Assembly: GCA_013398955.1 (NCBI GenBank) | Contig: VWPU01006287.1 | Location: 1 to 64,000 of the forward strand | Length of the DNA stretch: 64,000 nt | Direction of reading: 5' to 3' | Source of the DNA: Callaeas wilsoni | Lineage: Eukaryota; Chordata; Aves; Passeriformes; Callaeidae | Shown: one piece after another, positions 1-11,313 of the stretch | Position numbering within the stretch: the stretch's first letter is position 1 | Layout of the letters: every line of letters begins with the position of its first letter | Made by a program: the position numbers and the translations under genes | Notes under the pieces: generated by a model | Seen by the model: only the letters and a program-made list of their open reading frames with translations | Databases searched by the model: none | What the model was told of the DNA's origin: nothing

Positions 1-1852
1 CCGGTGGGGCGCGGGGCTGCGGGGATGGGCGCGGGGTCACCGGACTGCGGCCGCCCGTGCGTGTCCCCGCCGGGGCTTGGCCCCGCACCGTGCATGCAGC
101 CCCCCGCAATACACGCTGGCCCCCAACCTGGGGTGCCCCCTGCGAAGCATGCTGCCCCCGCCCCCGGATGCCACACTGTGCATGCGGCCCCCCTGGGTTG
201 CCCACGCGACGCACAATGCCCCCGGCGTGCCTGACCATGTATGCAGCCCCCCACGGTGCTCACAGGATGTAGTGCCCATCATACACTCAGCATTTCCCAG
301 GGTGGCTGCAGCCCCTCAAAGCCTCTGCTCCCTCCCCCCACTGCTGCCGGCTGCTTGTGCACATGGATAGGAGGGAGGGAGGGATTCAGAGCAGGAAGCA
401 AAAGAGCAGGTGGGAAGCCAGCAGCATCCTGCGGCATCCTGGCGTTGCGGAGCTCCACACCTGCCCAAGCTCCACTGGGGACATTCCGCCACCGGGAAGC
501 AGAGAATGGAGGCAGCTACCACTAGATCTTACCCGTGGAGCCAGCCAGGCAAAGGGAGGAGGGCACCAGCTCCCACCGGTGAGTATTCAGGCGAGCTGGG
601 GTCCCCATTACCTCCTGGGTGGGTACTGATGCTTGGGAAGAGATGGGCCAGGGAAGGAGTGAGACAAAGAGAGCAGAGGGTGAGCATAGCACAGATGCTG
701 CTGGCATCCCCCCACCCCAGCACAGCACCCTGGGGTCTCCCTCCCCATCACTCCACACTCCCCAGAGCTTAGTGCCAAAATCCACCAGCACTCATAGGTC
801 CTCACCAGGCCCTGGCACACCATTGCCTCTGGAGGGATGTTGAGGGGGCCAGGTGGCTCAGCTTTCAAGGGTGCAGGCAGGGCTCTGCCCTGGGGCTGGA
901 GTTATTGATGCCCATGGAGGGATGGGGGCTCAGCATCTCCTCAGAACCCAGGTTTGAGCCCCCTGTGAGGCAAGGGGGGCTCAGGTCCTGCACACTTCCC
1001 TCTAACCCAGGGCTGTGCCACCCCCAGCATTTTCCCAGGAGCCAGCAGCCTCCAGGGGCTCCTCAGAGGGACAGCAGCCTCCGCCTGCCAGGGCAGCACC
1101 CCTGACCCTAGAAGCAGAGAGTTGCTTTTTGGTTTTCCCCATTTCCTCCTGGCACAGCCATGAGGATGGCTTTCCCAGCAGTAGGAAGAGGGCAGCTGCT
1201 GGGCACTGGAATCCCTCAGGGCTGTGAGGAGGCCCTGCAAGGTGCTGGGCCCAGGGTGGGGGTGGTCAGAGCCAGCCATGCACAGCTCCCAGCCTTATTG
1301 GGACAAAGAATGCAAAAGGCCAGGGTTTGCTACTGGCACAGATTCCCTTTCATGGCCCTGCAGTCACCCGGCCAGAGTGGGAGCCCCGGTAAACAGCCCG
1401 CCTGGCACCCAGCTCCCTGGCTGGGGTGGGCACTGCCACCGCTTTACTAGGCAGAAATCAGCCCCCAGCTAGGGGTGGCCTTTGGCCTGGCCATGTCCTG
1501 CACTCACATTCCTGGCCCAGCACATGTGGGCTGGAGTCATGTCCCCAGGGCTGCCTGGGATGTACATGCTGCAGGACAGGGGAGCAGGGGGCCCTGGGGC
1601 AGCACTGCCCATCTGGCAGGGGGCCACAGCTCTCATGTCACCCCCCTCAGGGCCACACTTACCCTCTGGTGGTGTCTTGTGTCTCCCACCTGGTCCCAGC
1701 ACCTGGCAGTGCACCCCAACATGACGCTGTGGGAGCAGAGGGGCAGAGCACTCAGCTGGGGGTTACACACAGTCCCCCCATCAAGTTGCCTTTGCCCACA
1801 GACTGCCAGCCCTGGGCAAGGAGGGCAGCAGCAGCTGCCACCAGTTCTGTAC
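1..1852. other. SMTN intronic or unresolved sequence
   Basis: GC-rich DNA downstream of the last SMTN exon I can place. Smoothelin homology (the SVRDRV-type motif expected next) does not appear on the minus strand, so this is most likely one long intron or diverged linker exons. The only structure I see is the degenerate minisatellite near the left edge. Confidence 0.5.
88..255. repeat. Degenerate ~30-bp GC-rich minisatellite
   Basis: A motif like TGCATGCAGCCCCCC recurs at about 90, 118, 147, 180, 211 and 239, i.e. every 28-33 bp, with heavy divergence between copies. It lies in presumed SMTN intron. It is the likely cause of the overlapping chance open frames here. Confidence 0.5.
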
Positions 1853-2082
1853 CTGGCTGCCAGCACTGGGCTGGCCTGCGACGGGTTGCTCCCCTCTGGG
1901 GCTTTGTGCCACACTGGGCTCTGGGGCACTGGCAGGGCTGCCCAGGTTCCCTTCCTTCCAGCCTGTCTGGGGCTGCCCCTGGGGCTGGCCCTGCTGCAGG
2001 TCCTCACCACCATCCTCAGGCTCTGGATCGGGCTCTGGGGCTGGCTGCAGCTCTAGGAGCACAAGGGTCTCCGAAACCACAG
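1853..2082 (-). CDS. SMTN: SMTN coding exon 7 (probable)
   Basis: Acceptor CTCACCCACAG, donor CAG|GTACAG, ends in phase 0. Encodes AVVSETLVLLELQPAPEPDP followed by Pro/Gln/Gly-rich sequence to AGSQ. The VSETLVLLEL start resembles the hydrophobic patch of the human linker. The frame remains open past the donor, so the 3' edge is less certain. Confidence 0.68.
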
Positions 2083-5000
2083 CTGTGGGTGAGAAGAGGC
2101 TCTGCTTGGGAAATCTGCAGCTGCCTGCAATGCATCCCTACTCCTGCAGCCCCTCCAGGCACTCAGCTGCCCTGCCCACCATTGTGAGATGCTATATGCC
2201 CTCCATTGTCCTGCAGCTGGCCAGGCACAGCTCTGGCCCCAGGCATGCACCTAGACAGGGCTTTGCCATGGACATTTGTGGGGACTCACCGTGAGCACTG
2301 GGTTTCTGGGGGTCTCTCGCCTGCTGGCTGCACAGCTCCTGCATCCCAGCTGGGACGTGCTCCTGGTCCACCACATCCTCTCGCTTGCAGGCCTGGGGAG
2401 ACCACAACCAGCCCTGCTCCCATCTCTGACTGGGCCACCATGGCCCATTCCAGACAGGGACGCACAGGCTGTGGTCTCTTCCCACGCTATTCAGGTTCCT
2501 GCCTGCAAGCTGCCGGGAATGGACAAGCCAGTCCCTGCACAGGGGTCACAGCAAGAGGCTCACAGGAGGACAAGTGTCCCCACACCCCACTGCATCCTGT
2601 GGGCAGGGAGAGAGAGTGTCTAGTGAAGGGGGACCCCAAACCTGCCCTATGCCCCCAGTCCAGGCACTCCAGGGCTCCATGATGCAGGGAACACCCAGTT
2701 TTACATTACCCTGTCCCTGTCTGTGGCACCTGCAGCTCTGCTTGGCAAATGATGAAATACTCTGGACATAGGACCACACACAGGTGACGGATGTGTCTCT
2801 GACATAAATCTGAGCAGAGCTAGGGTGTCCTAGTGTCAGCTAGGGAACAAGGTGCCAGTCCTGGCTGTGCCAGTGGCTCTAGCAGCACCATGACTCTAGG
2901 GCAGGAGGAAATGAAGAGGAGCCCGTACCCTGAGGGGGCACAGGGGAACCAGGCTCCAAACCTGAGGATGGAAATGGCCTTGGGTTTGTAGTAATCAGCC
3001 AGACTGTGCGGAACAGCCCTCTCAGCTGCTCAGTGATGTCCCAGCCCAGATAGGCCTTGTGGGAAGCATGCCAGCACATCCGAATGGGGAGGCAGACAGT
3101 GCTGGAAGGTGGACCAAGGCCACATCCCTCCTGCTATGGCCCTAGGGCAGGCAGAGGAAGAAGCAGGGCTGGACAGAGGCAGATGAGGTAACCCACACCT
3201 TCTCACCCAGCTGCGGGTACACCCATTGCTTCTCCTCTTCCCATCCTCACCCTCAAAGGGCAACCCCACACGGATGGATGCAGGATCTCCTACCACCACA
3301 CAGTCTCTGCAGGGTCATCCCTGCTGCACTGAAAACCCTGCTTTGTGCTTATTCCTTCCAGCTCTGCCCACCAGCTCATCCTTCCCCCATCCAGAAAGCC
3401 CCCAGCTTCACTCCAGAACGAGCCCTGGCCCCTCGAAGGCTGGCAGGAACAGCCATCATGAGAAGGGGAACAGGAAATGAAGGTTTCTACCCACGTGAGG
3501 GAACTGCTACAGGAGAGATGAATGGCTGTCGCCTCCAAAGTGCCCCATCCCCAAGAACTGGAGCAGGGAGGGATGCACCACACACACCAAGGGGCTCCCA
3601 GATCCCCACCAGGTTGCATCCTTGGGAGAAGCCCTACCCTGGCCTGAGGCCCCAGCCCCAGCTCACCACAGCTGGGGCCACACTGACACTGCCCAAACTG
3701 TGTCTCCCCTGTCCCCAAAGACCCCAGATCCACCTGCCTCGGTCCCTTTGGGCAGGCGAGCACAGCTTGCCCAGGGCTCTGTGCTCCAGACAGGCTGGCA
3801 CAGGAGCCCCAGGAAAAGATGAAATCTTGAACAGTCCCACCCCCTGCAGTGCCCTACACACTCACCACCGAGCTTTTGGGCTCCTGGGCAGGGGGCTGCT
3901 CCACAGTCTCCCCATACCCACTCTCCTCTGGCCCAGCCAGTGCCTGCTTTGAATCGTCCTGCTGGCTGCTCTCCCTGCTCCTGTCTGTGCCTGGGGGCTT
4001 GGTGCTGCCCTCACCACAGCTCTCTTCACTCCCAGTAAGGGCTGATGTTTCAGCATTGTCCCTCTGGATAATTTTCATTTCCCCAGGCACAGTGCGGGGC
4101 TTGCTGCCATCCCTCCTGCTGCTCTGCACATTCCCAGCCAGGGTCGCAGCTGGATGGGAGCAAAGATGGTGTTCAGGAAGGAGCTGCCCACATCCCAAAC
4201 TCTCCAGGGCATCCACCCCGGAACATGGGAATGGTGCCTCACCTTCAATCTCCTCAGCCCGCAGCTTACGGATGGCAGCTCGGATCAGCTTGCGCTCCTC
4301 ATACTCACCTGCTGCCCGCAGCTGCAAGAGGGAAGGACCCAGAAAAGAAGTAGAGTCAGCCCCAGCACAAGATCCATCCCGGCAAATGGTCTGCCCCGGT
4401 ACATGGTCGCTCACCAGTTTTGTTAGTTCCTCCACGCTGGTGATGGCTTCAAGCTGCTCAGACAAGGCAGCCAGGGCCGCCTGCTGCTCCTCTTCCAGGC
4501 ACTGGGACCTGAGCAGGGTGAGAGCAGTGGCTGTCTGGGAGCTGTCATGGGCACTTGTGAGCAAAGTCCCCTTGTGGGCAGCTGGCAGATCCAGGCAACA
4601 GGCCCCACCGTGTGCCAAGCTGCTCTGTGCCAGGCTGCTCCCACCCTCATGTTCAGCCAAATCTGTCCCAGCCACACTGGGGCCAGGTATCGCAGCCCTC
4701 ATCTCCCAGGGCAGAGGCAGGGAACGACCCCAGCTCCCCACAGGACTCACTGTGGCCAATTCTCCTTGTCGTCCTGTCGGTGGCTGCTGCGTTCTGGGCG
4801 GAAGCGCTTGGATGCCAACGTCTCCTCGTCCCGCTCCAACTCCTGCCGCTGCAGCTCCCGGATGGCGGAGCGGATGCGGCGCCGCTCGGCCAGGTCCACT
4901 GTGGCCTCCAGCTGGGTGCACAGGGCAGGGCTCAGCACTGGCTCTGGCCACTGAGCCCCCTCTCAGCCCTGGTGCCACCCTCTGCCACACTGCCATGTGG

Positions 5001-8000
5001 CCCAGCTGCCCACGCTCTGGACAAAGGCGCCATCTGTCTGTGGCACCCACGTGCCCAGTGCACGCTGCCCAGCACTGCCAGGCCCTGTGGTAAGTGGGCA
5101 CGGCCACCCCGGGGCAGGATGCTGGGACCTGCCATGGTGAGGAGGGGCTGCCATGGTGGCACCGAGGCCTCCAGGCATGTAAAGGTCAAAGAGATGAGCA
5201 TGTGAAATGAACACCCACCAGTGGTCCTGCAGCCTCCAAGGGACTGCAGAGCCCTGCAGCTCTGCCCCTCACAGTGCCACCAGCTCTGGAATGAGCCCTA
5301 GCACCCACACCAGCCTCCTCAGAAGCAAAGGGACAGGAGAGCCCATTCTCTGCCCATCTCATGTTCCCCAGGAGGTGCTGGTTGAAAGGGTCCCAGCATC
5401 CCACCAGGGGGTCATCTTGGCCACCGTGCAGCCCTCCCTAGCCTCATCCACTGCTAGGGGATGACAGGCGGCTCTTGGAGCCAAATTCATGAGTGCGATC
5501 TGTCCTAAATCCAAGTCCAACCCTTTGTGTGTGGGAAGCACAGCCACAACTCCCCCACAAATGCCCGCCATGAACATCTCACAGGTGCTCCAGGTGCTCC
5601 TCAGCCCACTTAAGGCCAGCACCTGGCATGGGCACCCAGAGCTGCTCCCCCTCTTCCAGATCAGGTCACAGCCCAGCCCCACCACCAGCTTCAGTTTTTC
5701 CAGAGGGCCATGAACACACCTCCTGATGTTGAAGGGGCAGAAGGCAGCCAGATCTGCAGTGAAAGGCCAGCCAGGGCAGGCAGGGCCTCACTATCCTCAC
5801 ACTGTCCTGCTGTAGCACATCAAGACTGCCCCGACACTGGGAACCCGGGAGGTGATTTCCCAGGGAGCTTGTTAAAAATAAACTCCATGACCAACAGCAG
5901 CTGCTGTCAGCATAAGCCACATCATGCTGGGAGAAGCCATGCCTGTGCCACAGGACAAGAGCATCAGTCCTCTCCCTTCCTGTCCCATGGGCCACTGACA
6001 AGCCACCCACCCAGGCTCTCTGGGTTCTGCTGCAGCAGGGATCCAGGGTCGATCCCTTGACTGGACCCGAATTGAGCCACACTGGGGGCCCCAGATCACC
6101 ACCTGTACACAGACTTCTCTGCAGAGACCCTGAGAAGCTATTGCCCTTTGCCCTCTCTGCTTGGAGTTTGGTGACATGGGAGGGTATTCCCATCTTAGTG
6201 AAGCACACAGTAGGCACAGAGATGCCATGTGCCACCTCAGCGGCAGCCAAAAATGTGGTACTCCAACCATTGCCAGCCACAAAGCCCAACTGGGAGCATT
6301 ATCCTTCCCCAACTGGGAAAATCCCGGTGGCTAGGACTACCAACTCCTAGGGCAGACCAACTCTAAAAATACACATAACCTCTGGGGGAGCTGCCCAGAG
6401 CCAGGGTGCTCTTTCCCTCCCATCTCAGCAGCCCACACCATGCCAGCAGGCAGTACCATCCCTTCCAGCATCCTGGCTAGAGCTGAGGCCTGCAGCTCCC
6501 TCTGGGCTTTTATCCAGAGCAGGCATCTCTGCCACCACAAGGCCAGGGAAGTGGCTGGGAAGAGCAGGAGCCATGGCACTGCCAGAGCAGTGGGGAGTGT
6601 TGTAGAAAAAAACAGCCCCTCCATTCTCATGGGCCTCTCATTTCCTGTCTGCCTTGGATGGCTGCTGGCATCCCAAGGATGCCGTTACGGTGGGGACACT
6701 ACTATCAGGACAAAGGCATGGTCCAGCAGCAATGGCAGCCACCCTGGCCAGCTAGGAAGCCTGGCTCCCTGCACACAGGGCAGCACTGATGGGCTGGGAA
6801 GTGGTGGAATCTGGTTCAGCTCAAAATGAGGGCCTGGAGGCAGAGCTTTTCAGTAAGGACAGCTCTCCCCGCAGCCATCCAAAGGCTTTGAGGACAGGAA
6901 AACAGTCCTCAACTGCATATTGGGTGGCCAAGGCCTTGGCCCTTCCCTAAATAAGCTGCTGGCAGTGAGTAGCTTGGCCTCAGCAGCTGGGTCAGGGCAA
7001 TGGGGAAGGTGGGGGGAAGGAGGAGAAGGAGCACGTGCACAGCAGCTGCAGAAGTTGTGAGTGCCAGGAAAGGGGGACACAATGAGACACCAGCCCTGCA
7101 CATCCTGGTGCAGGGAACATGCTGGCACCAGTGTGTGCTGTGTGGCACCCACCTGCCAGCTCTGGGACCTGCCCTACCCAGTAGGCTCCAGCTCCCAGGC
7201 TGGCACCTGACCTGCACACAGGTCCTGGAAGGCTTCTCCCCACAGGACAAATGCCAGGGCAGGAGAAAATGCCTTATTCCAAGCCCACGTCAGCAGGGAG
7301 CTGGGATGAGGCAAATGAGCAGCTTTGGAAGCTCTGTGGCAAGTGGCAGAGGAAAGTATGCCAGAAACCATAACAGCTGTAAAGGGAGCAAGGGGCCCAG
7401 CCCTGCCAACACAGGCAGGCTCAGGCCCCATGGGCCCTGCCCAGCTGCCAGCAAATTAATGGTTCCAAGCAAACACCCTCCTCGGCACACAGAGTGCCTT
7501 TGTGAAACGGCACTGGCACAGTACCCATAGGCTGCTTCCCCACTGGTGCCCAACACAGCAGTGCTCAGAGCCCTGGTGCGGTGGGCAGCTCCTCCAGGAG
7601 GGCTGCAATTAGCCTGGACTCCATCCGGCTCTTTAGAGTCCCTGACCATACAGCACTTTGGAGGCTGGAAACTGCTCCCTTTGGCCACAGGGAAACTGCT
7701 TTGAGATATCGGATGAGCCCGGCGCATCGAGCACCTCCCACAGCCCCAAGCTTCACTGTCACCCTTGGAAAGAGCCATGGAGAGCATGGCTGCCCCCCAG
7801 GGAAAAGGAAAGCAAGAAGGACACTGGATGACAGGGACATGGCAGGGATACAGTGTTTCTCAGGCCATTGAAGATTTGCCAAAGGCTACTGGGTATAAGA
7901 AGGGGATCTCATGGCAGCGACTTTCCTAGCTCAAGCCTGCCCTGCCTCTGTCTCCAAAGGTATTTACATCCTCCTTAATTAACCAGACTAAGAGTTGGAG

Positions 8001-10000
8001 AGGCTGGGAGAGGGAAACATTCCCTAGTCCAAGGCCAGCAGACCTCAGCCTGGAGCTCAGTACAGCCATGAGCGCTCAAACAATCTCCTGCTTCTGGACA
8101 TCCACCAAAGGGCCACCCTGCAGCAGCACCCACCCCATCCCCCACAGCTCCCTCCTCCAGCTTCTCCAAGCCCTTGGTCACCTTTATGCTGCACCATTGG
8201 TTCATCCCAACTGGCCTCCCTGGGACTGGGATACCAGTGGGCAGCTGGGGAGAGAATCATCTAGAAGCCTATGGCAGGAGTTGCAGGGCAGAGGCTTCCT
8301 GGCAGCTCCCAGCCCAGCCAGCACAGGAGTGAGGAGACTGCAGGGACCTCCTCAAGTCCCCCAGCCTCTTTCTTCCAAGTTCCCTGGGGACATCAGATGC
8401 TGCTGCCTAGGTGTCACTTGCTGGGAGAAATGAGGAGAAGCAAGGCAGAGTGGAGGGCTGGGGAGAGCAGAGAAGAAGGGAGGAAGCAGTGGGAGAGGCA
8501 GTTTTCCCTTATATGGACTAATCCTCTTCCAGCTGAGTGGAGCCAAAAACCTAACCAGAAGAAAAATAATTCCTTCCCTGCCTCACGTCAGCTCAGACGA
8601 GGCTTTCCCCAGCCTGGGCCACACAGCACAGGGAGTTCTGGGTGACAAGCACGGTGCTCTGGGGAGGTAAAGCCCCAGCACGTCAAAGAAAAAGCCTCCA
8701 TAGAAGCAGTGCTTGCTGCAGGATGAGATCCACCTCCCTGGGCTGGCCGGAGACCAGGAACCCACCACCACTCCTGGGGCTCCATCTAATATCAGAGACC
8801 TCGGCTGGGATATGGCAGAGTTGGAGCACCAGCAGGATGGGGAGACACCCTGACCACCCATCCCCAAACCTCTGGATGGGTGGTCCGCTGGCCTCGACAT
8901 CACCCCACGAGAAGCAAGTGGGCTCCTCAGCTCGAACCACAGGCAGGTCTGCATGTCGTTACTCAGAGCTGGCTGAGGGTGGCAGGACAGGAGGCTCAGC
9001 CGGGGCCAGCCCCCGTGCCGACCCGCGGCACAGGCCCCACTTCCCGCCGGCATCCCGACTCTTTCCTGTTCCAGCAGACCTGCCTTCCCGGCTGACTCAG
9101 CTTCCTGCTGCCACTTTTCCCCGTCGCTGACTCGGGCCACCCCGGCTCAACCCCCGGGGCAGCCAGCACAGCCCTAGCCCCGGGCCGAGGGTCTCCGGGG
9201 TTGCCCAAAGCCAGGCAGTTGAAGGGGCTTCCCGGAACACCAGCCCCGGCTGCGTATCCTGAGTCCCGTCTTCGGGACACGAAGGCCCTCGTTCTCCAGA
9301 AGCCCACCGGCCGCGGCAGCGCACGACTGCGGCTCTCGCTCCCAGGGCAATGCTCCGGCCGGTGCTCCAGAAGCCGCCGCGCAGGAGGGGATGGGATGCA
9401 AAGCCATGCGGGCAGAGCCCGGGAAGTGCGCCTGGCACCGCGCCAGCCCCCGGCAGCGCGGGAGCCCGCAACGGGAGAGTGGGGAGCAGGAAACTGTGCC
9501 GGCATCGGGGAACGATTCCCTGAGATCTGCCGGCCGAGAAGATGGAGCCGGGACAGGCAGTACGTCAGGGCGCGGTTGCGAGCAAAGGGCCAAGCGCGGC
9601 CGAAATAGCGGGGACAGAGCCTTCGGAATCACCGGAGCAGAGCGGGGGCTCGTGCTGGAGCTCACCCCAGCCCAGAGCGCTACCTGGGCCAGCGCAGGTC
9701 CCTCCAGGTGCTGCCGCCCGGGACCAGCGCTGAGTCTCCAGCGCTACATCCGCTCCCAGACATGGCCCCGGAATCCCCCAGCCGAGCGACAGACCCGAGG
9801 CTCGCCCGGTCCCGTTCTGCCCGCGCCTGGGACGGCAGCTCCCGGCCCGAGGGGTTCAAGGAGTCGAGGCACCTCCAGGCACGATCCGCCTCCGGAGCCG
9901 TCGCGGGCGCGCACGGTACCCCGAGTCCCGGAGCAGCTGCGGGACTCACCAGCTTCCGCAGCGCTCCCTCGTCCATCCCGAAGAAGCTCTCCTGGGACAT
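1853..10000 (-). CDS. SMTN: Smoothelin, N-terminal part (7 coding exons; gene continues off the left edge)
   Basis: Smoothelin is an actin-associated cytoskeletal protein of contractile smooth muscle. Coding exons in transcript order are 10000-9950, 4911-4751, 4508-4415, 4321-4243, 4149-3866, 2392-2290 and 2082-1853. All are bounded by AG/GT and the phases agree across every junction, giving 334 codons. Identity rests on the N-terminal DEGALRKL, then DLAERRRIRSAIRELQRQEL, VEELTKL and GEYEERKLIRAAIRKLRAEE: the paired helical smoothelin repeats, nearly residue for residue as in mammals. Later exons match only loosely (ATLAG; VVSETLVLLEL against a TTVTLLL stretch in human), as expected for the disordered P/S/E-rich middle. 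The human protein is about 915 residues, so roughly the first third is here; the C-terminal calponin-homology domain is outside. The start is the ATG giving MSQESFFGMDEGALRKL, matching the human N-terminus in length. The first five exons are very secure, the last two probable. Confidence 0.9.
2290..2392 (-). CDS. SMTN: SMTN coding exon 6 (probable)
   Basis: Acceptor CTCCCCAG, donor G|GTGAGT. Encodes ACKREDVVDQEHVPAGMQEL through QKPSAH. Entering phase 0 and leaving phase 1 fit both neighbours. Homology to the human EQ-rich linker is weak, so the case rests mainly on splice sites and phase. Confidence 0.7.
3866..4149 (-). CDS. SMTN: SMTN coding exon 5 (disordered linker)
   Basis: Acceptor CATCCAG. 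Joined to the phase-1 G of exon 4 it gives A-A-T-L-A-G, as in human. The rest is Ser/Glu/Lys-rich with no domain (for example SEESCGEGSTKPPGTDRSRE), ending SSV before GTGAGT, phase 0. It is longer than the corresponding human stretch as I recall it. Confidence 0.82.
4243..4321 (-). CDS. SMTN: SMTN coding exon 4 (second smoothelin repeat)
   Basis: Acceptor CTCTTGCAG; encodes LRAAGEYEERKLIRAAIRKL then RAEEIE, with donor G|GTGAGG. It parallels human LRSAGEYEERKLIRAAIRRV. The frame stays open past the donor, so an unspliced reading is possible. The next exon restores exact homology (E-A-A-T-L-A-G) only if this donor is used. Confidence 0.94.
4415..4508 (-). CDS. SMTN: SMTN coding exon 3
   Basis: Acceptor CTGCTCAG; encodes SQCLEEEQQAALAALSEQLE and ends VEELTKL before GTGAGC. 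The human counterpart reads EQRAALARLAGQLE then VEELTALL. Enters in phase 2 and ends in phase 0, consistent with both neighbours. Confidence 0.94.
4751..4911 (-). CDS. SMTN: SMTN coding exon 2 (first smoothelin repeat)
   Basis: Acceptor ...CACCCAG; starts LEATVDLAERRRIRSAIREL and runs to DDKENWP before a GTGAGT donor; ends in phase 2. This is the most conserved smoothelin segment and matches the human protein almost without gaps. Confidence 0.95.
4912..9949 (-). other. SMTN: SMTN intron 1
   Basis: About 5 kb between the start-codon exon and the first repeat exon. I see no further SMTN exon and no recognisable transposon. The right kilobase is CpG-rich and merges with the promoter island; alternative first exons, known for smoothelin in mammals, could lie here but cannot be called from sequence. 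Confidence 0.6.
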
Positions 10001-10560
10001 CCTGCACGTCGGGCCCGCGCTGCTGTGGCCGGGGCTCGGTGGCGGCCGAGACAACAAAGCGCAGCCCGGGCGGCGCAGCCCAGCGCTCGGTTCGGCTGCG
10101 CTCCGCTCCGCTCCGCCCCGCCCCGGCTCCGCGCCGCTCCGCGCCACTCCCGTTCGTGCTCCCAGCAGCGCCACAGCGCCACGACTTCCCGCCCCCCTGT
10201 CGCTTCTCATCGCCCCGCCCAGCCGCCGCCAGGCCAGGCCGGCCCCGCCCCGCCCCGCCGGCCCTGTAGGTCCCGTATCCCGGTGCCCAGCCCTGTCCCG
10301 GCACCGTGCACTGGCACCGAGACGAGCTGCTGTGCCGTGCCGTCCCGTGCGGCTCCGGACGCACTCCCATCCCGGTCCCCACGCCGGTGCCGGTGTAGCG
10401 GAACTCGGGCCTGGCCTACTTGGGGTGGCACCCCAGGGTGCATCGCTGCCCGCAGACTTTCCTCGAGCCCAGCCCGGGAGCGGGGACTCCCCGCGCGCAG
10501 GGGCTGGTGCGCCCCCCGGCTTTCGGGATGCGGGACAGAGAGCCACAAGCACCTCGTGCC
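9000..10560 (-). promoter_or_regulatory. SMTN: SMTN CpG island / promoter region
   Basis: Dense CpG and repeated GC boxes (CCGCCCC-type motifs at about 10,110-10,130 and 10,240-10,260) surround and lie upstream of the SMTN start codon. No TATA box is evident. Transcription start is probably between about 10,010 and 10,400 on the minus strand. Long open frames here on both strands are expected from GC richness. Confidence 0.65.
9950..10000 (-). CDS. SMTN: SMTN coding exon 1 (start codon)
   Basis: Encodes MSQESFFGMDEGALRKL, then a GTGAGT donor. DEGALRKL is identical to the human smoothelin N-terminus. It ends in phase 0 and sits in a CpG island. The frame stays open upstream with other in-frame ATGs in very GC-rich sequence, but homology supports the ATG at 10000. 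Confidence 0.92.
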
Positions 10561-11310
10561 CCGAGGCCCCCGCCACCAGGCCTGGGGGATCACACCATGG
10601 GATGCCCCTGCCATGCACTGGGGAGCTGTTTGAGCTGCTCCCTGACACCACTGCAGGATTAATGCCCAGGGCATCCCCAAAAATTTGCAAGGGCTCTCTG
10701 GGGATGTGTTGTCCCTCCTACATGGCCCCATTGCTTGCCCCAACTCAGAAGTTGCTTGTGGATGGGTGAGTGTCCTTGTCCTTACACCCTGTCCCAGGTC
10801 CCAGAAGGCAGTGCCAGGACAGCCAAGACCTGGTGTCTCGCTGTCAAGAGGTTCCCCTGGAGACCCCAAGCTCCTTACCTGCAGCTGAAGTGCAGCCCTG
10901 CTCTGCGGAGGACAAACTCATTGGGGCTCAATCTTGTTCCTGGGCAAAAGCCAGAAGTATTCCCTGGAGAGGACTAAGTACCTGATGTAACCCAGAGGTG
11001 CTGTGGGCTCTGCAAAGCAGGCAGCCTGCCATCTGCTTCCAGCTCCTAGGTGAGGGGGAGAGGTGCTGCTCCTTGTCTTGACTGGCAACCCATAGACCAA
11101 GGGGCTTCTCCAGAGCAGGTCACTGAGATTAAGTTCACTGCTCTTCTGGGAGTTCCCAGCAATCTGGGAAGACGGATGGGATGGAGCAGGACCACAGCAT
11201 CATCTGACACAGGGAAGGACCCACCATTGTAGGCCAGAAAGATGAGGTGTGGTAGAGGCGTTTAGAAGGTCCAGCAGTTTCCATACTGGGAGTGTTGGTT
11301 CAGATGTCTC
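10561..11310. other. Intergenic, nothing recognised
   Basis: Moderately GC-rich sequence upstream of the SMTN island. No repeat, RNA gene or exon with homology seen. Confidence 0.5.
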
Positions 11311-11313
11311 ACT

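Noticed and set aside
533..600. Good-looking donors on both strands (minus CACGG|GTAAGA; plus CACCG|GTGAGT)
   Set aside because: The adjoining translations show no smoothelin homology and no matching acceptor in phase. Isolated donors are common.
3854..5107. A 417-codon open frame on the minus strand read as one exon
   Set aside because: It spans three frame-compatible smoothelin exons by chance. Splice sites with exact phase and homology across the junctions show it is exons plus in-frame introns.
9391..10690. Several open frames of 200-350 codons on both strands around 9.4-10.7 kb
   Set aside because: This is a CpG island where stop codons are rare. Only the SMTN start exon inside it has homology.
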